From the NCBI GenBank assembly GCA_017550145.1, contig JAFZQG010000024.1, positions 1-38,123 on the forward strand: 38,123 nucleotides of DNA, given 5' to 3'. A model generated the notes under the pieces. It did no database searches. It was not told where the DNA came from and worked only from the letters and a program-made list of their open reading frames with translations. Every line of letters begins with the position of its first letter. Positions within the stretch are counted from its first letter, which is position 1. The stretch is from Erysipelotrichaceae bacterium (GTDB taxonomy: Bacteria; Bacillota_I; Bacilli_A; Erysipelotrichales; Erysipelotrichaceae). The position numbers and the translations under genes are program-made. Of this stretch, positions 27,124 to 35,436 are shown piece by piece.

Positions 27124-27358
27124 AAGGCTTGGAAAAGAAGAGTAACCTGATTGAAGAGCACAGAGAGTCTTCGGGTGGTGGAAGAAGATGTCGGAACTCA
27201 GGTGAACATGGTCTTGGAGCTGTTGACCCGATATTAGGGTCAGACGTAATGCACACGTTACAGTGCTAGGATATGTTTGTATCTGAAAAGAGGTGTAGCA
27301 ATACACGAATTAAGGTGGTAACACGATAATTAAGTCGTCCTTATGGGGCGGCTTTTTT
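27124..27358 (+). ncRNA. T-box leader, methionine-type
   Basis: This fills most of the 433-base gap before metQ. Stem I has the AGTA motif (27141-27144), a distal helix ACCTGA (27145-27150) with TCAGGT (27198-27203), and the apical AGAGAG and GGTGGTG loop elements. Next to it the specifier-loop strand GAACATGG puts ATG (Met) at 27208-27210, followed by the expected purine. The T-box bulge region AAGGTGGTAACACG (27312-27325) carries TGGT, complementary to an ACCA end as in tRNA-Met. A terminator AAGTCGTCC/GGGCGGCTT with T run ends at 27358. Uncharged tRNA-Met would promote read-through into metQNI. Confidence 0.88.
27332..27358 (+). terminator. T-box regulated terminator
   Basis: AAGTCGTCC (27332-27340) pairs with GGGCGGCTT (27345-27353) with two G-U pairs, then a T run to 27358. 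It competes with the antiterminator that includes the T-box sequence. Confidence 0.82.
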
Positions 27359-27410
27359 GTTTAAAACCCGGATACAAATGAAATTTTGTAATAAGAAGGG
27401 AGAAAAAGTT

Positions 27411-28238
27411 ATGAAGAAAATTATTACATTATTACTGTTTTTATTAACATTATGTGCCTGCGGCGGTCAGAAGGATTCAGGCGGCGAAACGACTGAAACA
27501 ACCAAGATTTCGGTTGCCTGCTCACCAACACCTCATGCTGAGATCCTGGCTGAAGCTAAAACTATCTTAGCTGATCAGGGTATCGAACTCGAGATCGTTG
27601 AATTTGAAGATTACGTACAGCCGGTCGAAGTTGTTGAATCAGGTGAAATCGATGCCAACTACTTCGCACACGTTCCATATCTTGACAACTACAATGCTGA
27701 ACACGGCACTACTCAGACAGTTGTCGGCAAAGTTCACTACGAACCATTCGGAATCTATCCGGGCAAGAAGACTTCTTTAGCTGAACTGGAAGACGGCGAT
27801 GAAATCTTAATTCCTAACGATGGAACTAATGAAACAAGAGCCTTACTGCTGTTACAGGACAACGGTATTATCACTCTTCCGGCTGGAACAGGTGCTGATA
27901 CGATCGTAACGGTCAATGATGTTGTTGACTACACTGTCAAAGTAAAGATCGTTGAAGTTGAAGCTGCGCAGATCTCCAGATCAAGACAGGATGCAGCCTT
28001 AGTTATCTTAAACGGTAACTATGCTTTAGCTGCCGGATTAAATGTCGCAAAAGATGCGATTGCTTATGAAAAATCCGATTCTTCAGCTGCCAAGACTTAT
28101 GTCAACGTCGTAGCTGTAAAAGCCGGAAACGAAAACAATGAAGCAATCAAAGCTTTAGTTGATGTCTTGACTTCGCAGACTATTCAGGACTTCATTACCA
28201 AGAAATACGAAGGAGCTGTTGTACCGTTCGCTGAGTAA
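27411..28238 (+). CDS. metQ: Methionine ABC transporter binding lipoprotein MetQ
   Basis: 275 residues, NlpA/MetQ family. The signal MKKIITLLLFLLTLCACGG ends in lipobox LCAC. The mature start TKISVACSPTPHAEILAEAK, then EFEDYVQP and the NYFAHVPYLDNYNAEHG segment, are characteristic. It captures methionine (often both D and L forms) outside the cell. GAAGGGAG precedes ATG 27411; upstream in-frame codons lie in the T-box terminator. It is first in metQNI and controlled by the T-box. Confidence 0.94.
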   Translation: MKKIITLLLFLLTLCACGGQKDSGGETTETTKISVACSPTPHAEILAEAKTILADQGIELEIVEFEDYVQPVEVVESGEIDANYFAHVPYLDNYNAEHGTTQTVVGKVHYEPFGIYPGKKTSLAELEDGDEILIPNDGTNETRALLLLQDNGIITLPAGTGADTIVTVNDVVDYTVKVKIVEVEAAQISRSRQDAALVILNGNYALAAGLNVAKDAIAYEKSDSSAAKTYVNVVAVKAGNENNEAIKALVDVLTSQTIQDFITKKYEGAVVPFAE

Positions 28239-28243
28239 TATTT

Positions 28244-29254
28244 ATGGCTGAACTGATTAGAGTATCAAATCTATCGAAAACTTTTGAAAGCAAGGCTGGC
28301 ATCGTCGAAGCACTGAACGATGTCAGCTTTGAAATTGATAAGGGTGAAATATTCGGTATCATCGGTCTATCAGGTGCGGGTAAATCCACACTGGTCAGAT
28401 GTCTGAACCTGTTAGAAAAACCTAACAGCGGCGAAGTCATCATCGATGGTGAAAACATGATGGACCTCGATGAAAAAAAACTGCGTCTCAAGAGAAGAAA
28501 GATCGGTATGATCTTCCAGTCTTTCAACCTGCTGATGCAGGATACGATCTTGGCCAATGTCTGTTTCCCGATGGAGATTGCGGGAATAAACAGAAATGAG
28601 ACAAAGAAGAAAGCTCTGGAATATCTGAAAGTTGTCGGTCTGGAAGAAAAGGCCAAGGCCTATCCTTCACAGTTATCAGGCGGACAGAAGCAGAGAGTAG
28701 CTATTGCCAGAGTACTGGCAAGTAATCCGGAGATCCTGCTCTGTGATGAGGCGACCAGTGCCCTGGATCCGGAAACGACCAAATCCATTCTCAATCTGAT
28801 CAAGGATATCAATCAGAAGTACAATATAACGGTCGTAGTCATCACCCATGAAATGGCGGTCATTCAGGAAATCTGTAACCGCTGTATCGTCTTGGAAAAC
28901 GGTAAGCTTGCGGAAGAGAATACCGTTGAAGAACTCTTCCGTCATCCGAAGACCAGTGCAGCCAGAAGACTGATCTTCAATTCGACCAATCAGGTCAGAT
29001 CGATGTCTTCGGGCAGAGTCATCCGTATAGCCTTCCAGGAGGCCAACACGACCGAACCGGTCATTGCGAATCTGATCCTGGAATTCAAGAAACCGGTCAA
29101 TATCCTGGAATCGAATATCAGTTCGATCAACGGAAAGTCCCGCGGTCAGATGATGGTACAGCTGCCGGATGATGACAAGCTGGCTGACAAGATGATCGCT
29201 TATCTCAAGAAGAATGAGTCCATCGATGTAGCGGAGGTGAGTGATTATGAGTAA
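28244..29254 (+). CDS. metN: Methionine ABC transporter ATPase MetN
   Basis: 336 residues. ABC domain: Walker A GLSGAGKST, Q-loop FQSFNLL, signature LSGGQKQRVA, Walker B ILLCDEATSALD, switch His in VVITHEMAV. The C-terminal 90 residues (VIRIAFQEANTTEPVIANLI onward) form the NIL/ACT-like domain that binds methionine and inhibits transport in the characterised E. coli system. The start is 5 bases after metQ with only a weak ribosome site; coupling is likely. Confidence 0.95.
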   Translation: MAELIRVSNLSKTFESKAGIVEALNDVSFEIDKGEIFGIIGLSGAGKSTLVRCLNLLEKPNSGEVIIDGENMMDLDEKKLRLKRRKIGMIFQSFNLLMQDTILANVCFPMEIAGINRNETKKKALEYLKVVGLEEKAKAYPSQLSGGQKQRVAIARVLASNPEILLCDEATSALDPETTKSILNLIKDINQKYNITVVVITHEMAVIQEICNRCIVLENGKLAEENTVEELFRHPKTSAARRLIFNSTNQVRSMSSGRVIRIAFQEANTTEPVIANLILEFKKPVNILESNISSINGKSRGQMMVQLPDDDKLADKMIAYLKKNESIDVAEVSDYE

Positions 29255-29909
29255 AGCTGAAATCATGATGATCATTTCCGGTATCGGTGAGACCTTACTG
29301 ATGGTGTTTGTCTCAACGCTGTGCGGTTATGTCTTCGGTCTGCCTTTGGGTATCGCCTTATATATGAACGACCAGGATGGCATCAAACCGAATAAGACGG
29401 TCTACAGAATACTGGACATCATCGTCAATATCGGAAGAAGTATTCCGTTTATCATCCTGCTGATCCTGATCATTCCGTTTACGAGAATGCTGGTGGGGAA
29501 ATCGTATGGCACGGTCGCGACAATCGTTCCGTTGACCGTAAGTGCTATTCCGTTTATCGGCAGAATGGTCGAATCAAGTTTAAAGGAAGTTGATAAGGGC
29601 GTTATCGAAGCGGCTCAGTCCATGGGTGCTTCGAATCTGCAGATCATCACCAAGGTATTATTAAAAGAAGCCAGACCTTCGTTAATAAACGGAGCGACGA
29701 TCGCTCTAGGAACGATCGTCGGTTATTCGGCTATGGCCGGAACCGTGGGTGGCGGCGGACTGGGTGATATTGCGATCAGATACGGCTATTACCGTTATCA
29801 GACCAATATCATGCTGGTAACAGTTGCAATTATTGTTATACTGGTTCAGCTGTTCCAGTTTGCGGGAAACAAGCTGTCCAAGATCATGGATAAGCGCAAG
29901 AATCAGTAA
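29247..29909 (+). CDS. metI: Methionine ABC transporter permease MetI
   Basis: 220 residues, five to six membrane helices. The coupling loop IEAAQSMGASNLQIITKVLLKEA and the GYSAMAGTVGGGGLGDIAIRYGY segment are typical of MetI. GGAGGTGAG inside the end of metN is spaced well for ATG 29247; GTG 29241 overlaps that site and is rejected. It is the last gene of the T-box transcript. Confidence 0.95.
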   Translation: MSKAEIMMIISGIGETLLMVFVSTLCGYVFGLPLGIALYMNDQDGIKPNKTVYRILDIIVNIGRSIPFIILLILIIPFTRMLVGKSYGTVATIVPLTVSAIPFIGRMVESSLKEVDKGVIEAAQSMGASNLQIITKVLLKEARPSLINGATIALGTIVGYSAMAGTVGGGGLGDIAIRYGYYRYQTNIMLVTVAIIVILVQLFQFAGNKLSKIMDKRKNQ

Positions 29910-29945
29910 TTATCAGTCTGTATACGTTTACATTAGGCTGATCTG

Positions 29946-29974
29946 TTGAATATGTCAGGTAATGGTGTTAATAT
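29946..29974 (+). promoter_or_regulatory. Promoter of the SAM-riboswitch ECF operon
   Basis: -35 TTGAAT (29946-29951), 17-base spacer, -10 TAATAT (29969-29974) with a TG extension (TGTTAATAT). The start would be near 29981, the base before helix P1 of the riboswitch. Confidence 0.6.
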
Positions 29975-29981
29975 TATTAAG

Positions 29982-30102
29982 TCCATGAAGAGAGGTGGAG
30001 AGACAAGCTCTGTGAAACCTCAGCAACCTGACATAAATAAGGTGCTAAAGCTTGAACGATGGGTATTATCTTAACAAATAAGCCCGTCTGTTGATGGGCT
30101 TT
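29982..30102 (+). ncRNA. SAM-I (S-box) riboswitch with terminator
   Basis: The S-box core is clear: AGAGAGGTGGAGAGAC, GTGAAACCTCAGCAACC and AAGGTGCTAA. P1 forms between TCCAT (29982-29986) and the 3' strand within GATGGG (30058-30063). A terminator AAGCCCGTC (30080-30088), loop TGTT, GATGGGCTT (30093-30101) follows. GATGGG at 30058 can alternatively pair with CCCGTC at 30083-30088, an antiterminator that excludes both P1 and the terminator. High SAM should therefore turn the downstream genes off. The terminator is followed by T-A-A-T rather than a long T run. Confidence 0.9.
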
Positions 30103-30130
30103 AATCATTATGGATAAAAGGGGGAGAAAT

Positions 30131-30709
30131 ATGAACAAGACTTTAAGTCAGAAACTGCTTGGTACTTGGAATACCAAGACTATCGTCGGTGTTGCGATCG
30201 GTGCTGCACTGTTTGGTGTATTGATGAACTATGGTGGCATCAAAGTTACTACCAACACTTCACTCACATCAGCTTATGTTATTCCGGCAATCGTCGGTGC
30301 ACTGTTCGGTCCGCTTCCTGCCGGTCTGGCAGCCGGTCTGGGCAACGTTGTAGCTGACCTCTTAGGCGGCTGGGGCTTCTGGTTTGACTGGTCATTAGGT
30401 AACTTTGTAGCCGGTTATTTCGCAGGTCTCGTTGGTTTATTCGGTGCCAACGTTGAAGAAGGCGTCTTCACTGTTAAACATGCAGTCATCTATGCGATCT
30501 TATGCATCATCGGCTGTGCTTTAGGTTTCGGTGTTGTTACACCATTCTTAACTTATATGTGGTATTCCAGCGAATTAACCATTACCTGGATCCAGGCTTG
30601 GGCAGCAATCGTTTCCGATGCGACTGTACTGATCGTTGTCGGTATTCCATTACTGTTTGCGCTGGCTAAGAGAAATGCCCGTGGCACTAATCTGAGCAAA
30701 GAAGACTAA
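30131..30709 (+). CDS. ECF transporter substrate-binding (S) component, substrate unknown
   Basis: 192 residues, about six membrane helices. TM1 has the AIGAALFG pattern used by S components to bind EcfT. The IPAIVGALFGPLPAGLAAGLGNVVADLLGG segment and the aromatic WGFWFDWSLGN loop fit the ECF S fold. Control by a SAM riboswitch points to methionine, SAM or a related sulphur compound. RNA-regulated S components of the MtsT type have been predicted for methionine-related uptake, but I cannot assign this one. ATG 30131 is chosen since GGGGGAG is properly spaced; ATG 30110 precedes it. It is the first gene of the six-gene operon. Confidence 0.88.
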   Translation: MNKTLSQKLLGTWNTKTIVGVAIGAALFGVLMNYGGIKVTTNTSLTSAYVIPAIVGALFGPLPAGLAAGLGNVVADLLGGWGFWFDWSLGNFVAGYFAGLVGLFGANVEEGVFTVKHAVIYAILCIIGCALGFGVVTPFLTYMWYSSELTITWIQAWAAIVSDATVLIVVGIPLLFALAKRNARGTNLSKED

Positions 30710-30711
30710 AC

Positions 30712-32406
30712 GTGTCGGCTGTAATTGAATTCAAAGATTTCAGCTTTCGTTACAAAGAACAGTCAGAATTCACATTACACGATATAAATCTAACTATTAA
30801 CAAAGGTGAAAAGGTATTGATCCTCGGCCCAAGTGGTAGTGGAAAAACTACCCTCGGAAACTGTATAAACGGATTGATACCTTTTTCGCTTAATGGTGAG
30901 ATCAAAGGTTCGTGTAAGGTCTGCGGTCTGGAAACGAGAGATGCTTCAATCTTTAAAATCTCCGAACATGTCGGAACCGTCCAGCAGGATACCAACGCCC
31001 AGTTCGTCGGATTAACGGTCGGTGAAGATATTGCCTTCTCTCTGGAAAATGATATGACGCCACGCAATATCATGCTTCAGAAGGTCGATGAATCCGCAAC
31101 GATCGTCGGCATGGAGAAGTTCCTTTTATCTGTTCCATATAACATCTCCGGCGGTCAGAAACAGAAGGTCGCCTTGGCGGGTATTCTGCATAACGATGTG
31201 GAGATCCTGTTTTTTGATGAACCACTGGCTGCACTTGACCCGGCTATGGGCATGAGTGCTGTCGATCTGATCGATAAAGTCTACCGTGAAAAAGAAAAGA
31301 CCGTTCTGATCATTGAACACCGTCTGGAAGATGTATTATACCGTCATGTCGATCGAATAATCCTGATCAATGAAGGACGGATCATTCTGGATACGACTCC
31401 CGATGAGCTCCTTCGCAGTGATGTGCTCAAGGTTAACGGTATCAGAGAACCCCTTTATATTTCGGCACTTAAGAATGCCGGTGTCGTTTTTGATGAGAAC
31501 GACATTTTAAGCAATGTTGAAAAACTGGATATCGATCGTTATAAGGATAAGATCGTATCCGATTTCCATAAAGTAAATATTAAAGAGAATATCGAAAAGA
31601 AAGAGAAGTTCATCGAACTCAAGGATGTCTCTTATTACTACGGTGATTTTCCGGCTTTGAAGAATATCACTTTTGATATCTGTAAAGGTGAAAAGATCGC
31701 CGTTGTCGGTAAGAACGGTGCCGGTAAATCCACGCTGGCTCAGCTCTTATGCGGTATCTTAAGACCAACAAAAGGCGAGATCCTGATCAACGGTGAAAAC
31801 TATCTCAAGTATTCGATCAAGGAATTATCTGCCTTTGTCGGCTATGTCATGCAGAATCCGAATCAGATGCTGGTAAAGGATATCATTAAGGATGAGATCG
31901 AAGTGGCACTTAAACTGAATGATTTCTCTCCTGAGCTGATCGAAGAAAGAGTTGAAAGCACATTAAAGATGGCCGGTCTTTATCCGATGCGTAACTGGCC
32001 GGTTTCCGTCTTAAGCTACGGGCAGAAGAAGCGTGTCACGATCGCGGCTATTCTGGCTCTCAGACCGGACGTCATCATTCTGGATGAACCGACAGCCGGT
32101 CAGGACTACAATCACTATACCGAGATCATGAACTTCATTACCGATCTGAATGAGAAGTACGGTATCACGATCCTTTTCGTTACTCATGATATGCATCTGG
32201 CTATCGAATATACCGATCGGGCTATCGTTTTCACCGATGGTGAAATGATCGGCGATGATGCGGTTTACTCGATCCTTTCCAATGACGACATCATTGAAAG
32301 AGCCAGCCTGAAGAAGACTTCTCTGGTCACGATCGCCAAGAAAGCCGGACTTGATCCGAAGCAGTACATTCACTACTTCATCAAGAAAGAAAGGGAGGCC
32401 AACTGA
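30712..32406 (+). CDS. Fused double ECF ATPase (EcfA-EcfA')
   Basis: 564 residues containing two ABC domains that are usually separate proteins. Domain 1 (about 1-235): Walker A GPSGSGKTT, signature SGGQKQKVA, Walker B ILFFDEPLAALD. Domain 2 (about 295-530): Walker A GKNGAGKST, signature LSYGQKKRV (Tyr for the usual Ser/Gly-Gly), Walker B VIILDEPTAGQD. It powers uptake with EcfT. The start is GTG 30712, 2 bases after the S component, with a poor ribosome site. It overlaps ecfT by one base. Confidence 0.93.
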   Translation: MSAVIEFKDFSFRYKEQSEFTLHDINLTINKGEKVLILGPSGSGKTTLGNCINGLIPFSLNGEIKGSCKVCGLETRDASIFKISEHVGTVQQDTNAQFVGLTVGEDIAFSLENDMTPRNIMLQKVDESATIVGMEKFLLSVPYNISGGQKQKVALAGILHNDVEILFFDEPLAALDPAMGMSAVDLIDKVYREKEKTVLIIEHRLEDVLYRHVDRIILINEGRIILDTTPDELLRSDVLKVNGIREPLYISALKNAGVVFDENDILSNVEKLDIDRYKDKIVSDFHKVNIKENIEKKEKFIELKDVSYYYGDFPALKNITFDICKGEKIAVVGKNGAGKSTLAQLLCGILRPTKGEILINGENYLKYSIKELSAFVGYVMQNPNQMLVKDIIKDEIEVALKLNDFSPELIEERVESTLKMAGLYPMRNWPVSVLSYGQKKRVTIAAILALRPDVIILDEPTAGQDYNHYTEIMNFITDLNEKYGITILFVTHDMHLAIEYTDRAIVFTDGEMIGDDAVYSILSNDDIIERASLKKTSLVTIAKKAGLDPKQYIHYFIKKEREAN

Positions 32407-33260
32407 TGGATAATAAGTTTTTTATTACGCTGGTTCCCGGCAACACTTTCATTGACAAACTGACCGGTAAAACCAAAGTCAGAATCTTCCTTTTGCTGAT
32501 AATCATTCTGACGGCGACCTGGGATATCAGAGTCATTCTGCCGATTCTCTTACTGTCGATAATCATGCTGATTTCGATCAAGCCTGATGTCAAGAAGAAT
32601 GTCGCCATCATTATCTTTGTCATTCTGATGAATCTGTTTAATCTGTTTCTGACCTGGATCATCAAACCTGATTACGGTCTTGAAATGGTAGGCGGATCGA
32701 CAGTCCTGTTCAAGTTTACCGACTTCTATATCGTAACAGCTGAAACGATGTGGTATTTCCTGGTCAGACTGCTGAAATTCCTGGCTTCGTTCCTGGTTTC
32801 TCTGACTTTCATTCAGAGTATTACACCAAGTGAACTGGCAGCCGGTTTACACTCGATCAAGATCCCGTACAAGATCTGCATGATCGTATCCCTGGCTTTC
32901 CGTTATATTCCGGATATCACCAGAGATTTCACCAATATCAAGATATCCATGCAGACCAGAGGTCTCGAACTTGATTCGCGTAAATCTTCGATCCTTACCA
33001 GATTAAAACAGTATGTTCTGATCCTGATCCCGCTGATCATTACTTCATTTGACCGTGTAGGCAATATTGCCAATGCGATGGACCTGCGTGGTTTCGGCAA
33101 GAATAAAGACAAGACCTACTACTGTGAACACGAAGATACCAAAGGTGATAAGATGCTGGTTCCGTTTATCATCTTCCTGATCCTGCTGTATATTGCCTTG
33201 GTTGTTTATAAGGCCGTATATAAAGCGCCTTTCGAGGTCTGGGCACCATGGATTCAGTAG
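32406..33260 (+). CDS. ECF transporter transmembrane protein EcfT
   Basis: 284 residues, about six membrane helices. The two cytoplasmic A-R-G coupling motifs appear as ISMQTRGLELD and NAMDLRGFGKN, which contact the two ATPase domains. A dedicated EcfT next to S and A genes makes this a group I ECF system serving one substrate. It overlaps the ATPase gene by one base and the dipeptidase gene by 13 bases. Confidence 0.92.
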   Translation: MDNKFFITLVPGNTFIDKLTGKTKVRIFLLLIIILTATWDIRVILPILLLSIIMLISIKPDVKKNVAIIIFVILMNLFNLFLTWIIKPDYGLEMVGGSTVLFKFTDFYIVTAETMWYFLVRLLKFLASFLVSLTFIQSITPSELAAGLHSIKIPYKICMIVSLAFRYIPDITRDFTNIKISMQTRGLELDSRKSSILTRLKQYVLILIPLIITSFDRVGNIANAMDLRGFGKNKDKTYYCEHEDTKGDKMLVPFIIFLILLYIALVVYKAVYKAPFEVWAPWIQ

Positions 33261-34582
33261 ATTTCGAGAAGATCTTCAATGAAGAATTAAATGATCTGAT
33301 CGAACTTCTGAAGATCGAATCTGTCTATGATGAAAATAGTGTAAGTGAAAAAATGCCTTATGGAGAAAATGTCTATAAGGCTTTTGTCTATATGAAAGAA
33401 AAAGCCATCAGAGATGGTTTTGAAGTAACGGATCATGAATCTCAGGCTCTGGCAATCTCAACCGGAAAGAAAGGAAAGCGCATCGATATTCCTTCTCATC
33501 TGGATGTGGTGGCAGCTGATAAGGAGGATTTCAATATCCGTATTGAAGACGGTAAGTTGTTCGGAAGAGGTACTTCGGATATGAAAGTACCGATGTATCT
33601 TACTTATCTTTCATTACGTTTATTGAAAGAAAAGTATCCGGATATGAATAAGGAAATCAGGATCGTTCTGGGTTCAGATGAAGAAAGAACCATGGACGAC
33701 ATGAAATACTATGTCGCTAAGGAAGGTTATCCGGATTTTGCGTTTACACCTGACGGTTATTTCCCGGTAGGAATCGGCGAAAAAGGTGCGATCATGTGGA
33801 CACTCTCTTCCGGATATAATGGCATCATCAGCTCATTAAACGGCGGTAGCCAGTGCAATGTCATTTCGCCATATGCTTCATGTGTGCTGAATGATGATGA
33901 TCCGAATAAGATCAATGAGTATCTGAAGAATAATAAAATGGATGCCAATGTTTCTTTTAAAGACAATAAAGTCTTCATTGAAACTAAAGGTGTTGCGGCA
34001 CATGCGTCAAAGCCTTCATTGGGACATAATGCGACTGTTGATCTGCTGAAGATCATTGCCGATGTCTATGATGATGAAACTTGTAAGATACTCTGTGATA
34101 TATTTTCCGATTCGTATGGCAGGGGTTTTGGCAGTTTCGTGAGTGAAGACCAGAGCGAATGTCTGAGCGTCAATCTGGGAATACTGAAGATTGAAAACAA
34201 TAGTTTATCTGCAATGGTTGACTGCCGTTATCCTTTTGGTTTCAAGGCTGAGGATCTGACTTTGAAGATCAAAGATAAACTGGGAATGAATGTTTCTCTG
34301 GATTATAACGATGAACCGACTCTTTGCGATGCAGATGATCCGTATGTGAAGATCCTGCTTGATACCTATAGAGAAAACACGAATGATTACAGTAAACCGG
34401 TCGTCTCAGGCGGTGTATCATATGCTAAAGTCTTTAAACACTGTGTCGGCTTCGGCCCTAATTTTCCTGATGGGGAAGCTGTAGCGCATCAGAAGGGTGA
34501 ATATGTAAAAATAAGCGATTGTCTTAAAATGTTTAAAATATATTATGAAGCAATCGAAAAGCTGATCTTATGGGAGGAATGA
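33248..34582 (+). CDS. M20-family dipeptidase (PepV/Sapep-like)
   Basis: 444 residues, zinc peptidase of the M20 family. Metal and catalytic elements are visible: His in IPSHLDVVAAD, Asp in GRGTSDMK, the Glu pair in GSDEERTMDDMKYY, Asp in FTPDGYFPV, and the C-terminal His in AVAHQKGEYVKI. The lid-domain His is in AAHASKPSLGHNA. PepV-like enzymes cleave dipeptides in the cytoplasm. Sitting inside a SAM-controlled operon, it could free methionine or process an imported compound, but the substrate is unknown. The ATG overlaps the end of ecfT. Confidence 0.9.
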   Translation: MDSVDFEKIFNEELNDLIELLKIESVYDENSVSEKMPYGENVYKAFVYMKEKAIRDGFEVTDHESQALAISTGKKGKRIDIPSHLDVVAADKEDFNIRIEDGKLFGRGTSDMKVPMYLTYLSLRLLKEKYPDMNKEIRIVLGSDEERTMDDMKYYVAKEGYPDFAFTPDGYFPVGIGEKGAIMWTLSSGYNGIISSLNGGSQCNVISPYASCVLNDDDPNKINEYLKNNKMDANVSFKDNKVFIETKGVAAHASKPSLGHNATVDLLKIIADVYDDETCKILCDIFSDSYGRGFGSFVSEDQSECLSVNLGILKIENNSLSAMVDCRYPFGFKAEDLTLKIKDKLGMNVSLDYNDEPTLCDADDPYVKILLDTYRENTNDYSKPVVSGGVSYAKVFKHCVGFGPNFPDGEAVAHQKGEYVKISDCLKMFKIYYEAIEKLILWEE

Positions 34583-34585
34583 AAG

Positions 34586-35428
34586 ATGTCTAAAATCCTG
34601 GTTTTTCAGACTGATTTTACCTATGCGGAAGGTGCTGTAGCCTCGATGTATGGTGTGGTTAAAAGTGTTGACCGCAATCTGGAGATCATCGATGCGACTC
34701 ATCAGATCCCGCAATACGATATCTATTCGGCTTCCTATCGTCTCTATCAGTATGTGCCTTTCTGGCCTGCCGATACGGTTTTTGTTTCGGTCGTCGATCC
34801 GGGTGTCGGTACTTCAAGAAAAGCCTGTGTAGCTCTTTTAAGCAACGGTTCCTATGTGGTTACTCCTGATAACGGTACTTTAAGTCATCTGGATAAGTAT
34901 TTCGGTATCAAGGAAGTAAGACAGATCGATGAAACGGTAAACAGATTAAGAAACAAGGATACCGAAGAAGTAGCGGTCTTCCATGGCCGTGATCTGTTCG
35001 GATATTGTGCTGCCAGGCTGGCTGCCGGCATCATCTCTTATGAAGAGGTAGGACCGAAGTATGATTTAAGTGAAATCAGAAGACTGCCGTTTGAAGAACC
35101 TGTAGTCTATGAAGACAGCATCGAAGGCATGATCGAAATCATGGACCCTAACTTCGGAAATCTCTGGACCAATATTCCTAAAAAGATGTTTGAAGATTTC
35201 GGTTTTAAATACGGAGATAAAGTAAAAACAGTTATCACCTATAAAGGCGAAGAAGTATTTAATCAGGAACTTCCTTATTTCAAATCATTCTCTTATGCGC
35301 AAGATCACAGCCTAATGATCTATCATAATGAGCTTAACAAGATTGCCCTGGCTGAGGTTGTGGGAAACATGGCCAGGAATTATAATTTAGGTTATGGGAC
35401 AGATTATAAAGTCGTCTTTATGAGGTAA
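34586..35428 (+). CDS. SAM hydrolase (adenosyl-forming), DUF62 family, copy 1
   Basis: 280 residues, of the family that contains fluorinase, chlorinase and SAM hydroxide adenosyltransferase. The latter cleaves SAM with water to adenosine and methionine. The N-terminal ILVFQTDF, VVDPGVGTSRK and TPDNGTLSHL motifs are present. The conserved triad Asp (in VVDPGVG), Arg (in TSRK) and His (residue 133, in FHGRDLF) is complete, so activity is plausible. GGAGGA before ATG 34586 is strong. It follows the dipeptidase by 3 bases. Confidence 0.92.
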   Translation: MSKILVFQTDFTYAEGAVASMYGVVKSVDRNLEIIDATHQIPQYDIYSASYRLYQYVPFWPADTVFVSVVDPGVGTSRKACVALLSNGSYVVTPDNGTLSHLDKYFGIKEVRQIDETVNRLRNKDTEEVAVFHGRDLFGYCAARLAAGIISYEEVGPKYDLSEIRRLPFEEPVVYEDSIEGMIEIMDPNFGNLWTNIPKKMFEDFGFKYGDKVKTVITYKGEEVFNQELPYFKSFSYAQDHSLMIYHNELNKIALAEVVGNMARNYNLGYGTDYKVVFMR

Positions 35429-35436
35429 CGGTAATT

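Noticed and set aside
27066..27269. 67-codon frame and opposite-strand frames in the rpoC-metQ gap
   Set aside because: The region is fully accounted for by a T-box leader; no ribosome site and no protein features.
29912..29942. Inverted repeat ATCAGTCT / AGGCTGAT after metI as a terminator
   Set aside because: 15-base loop and no T run; it may be chance or a weak site, so it is not called.
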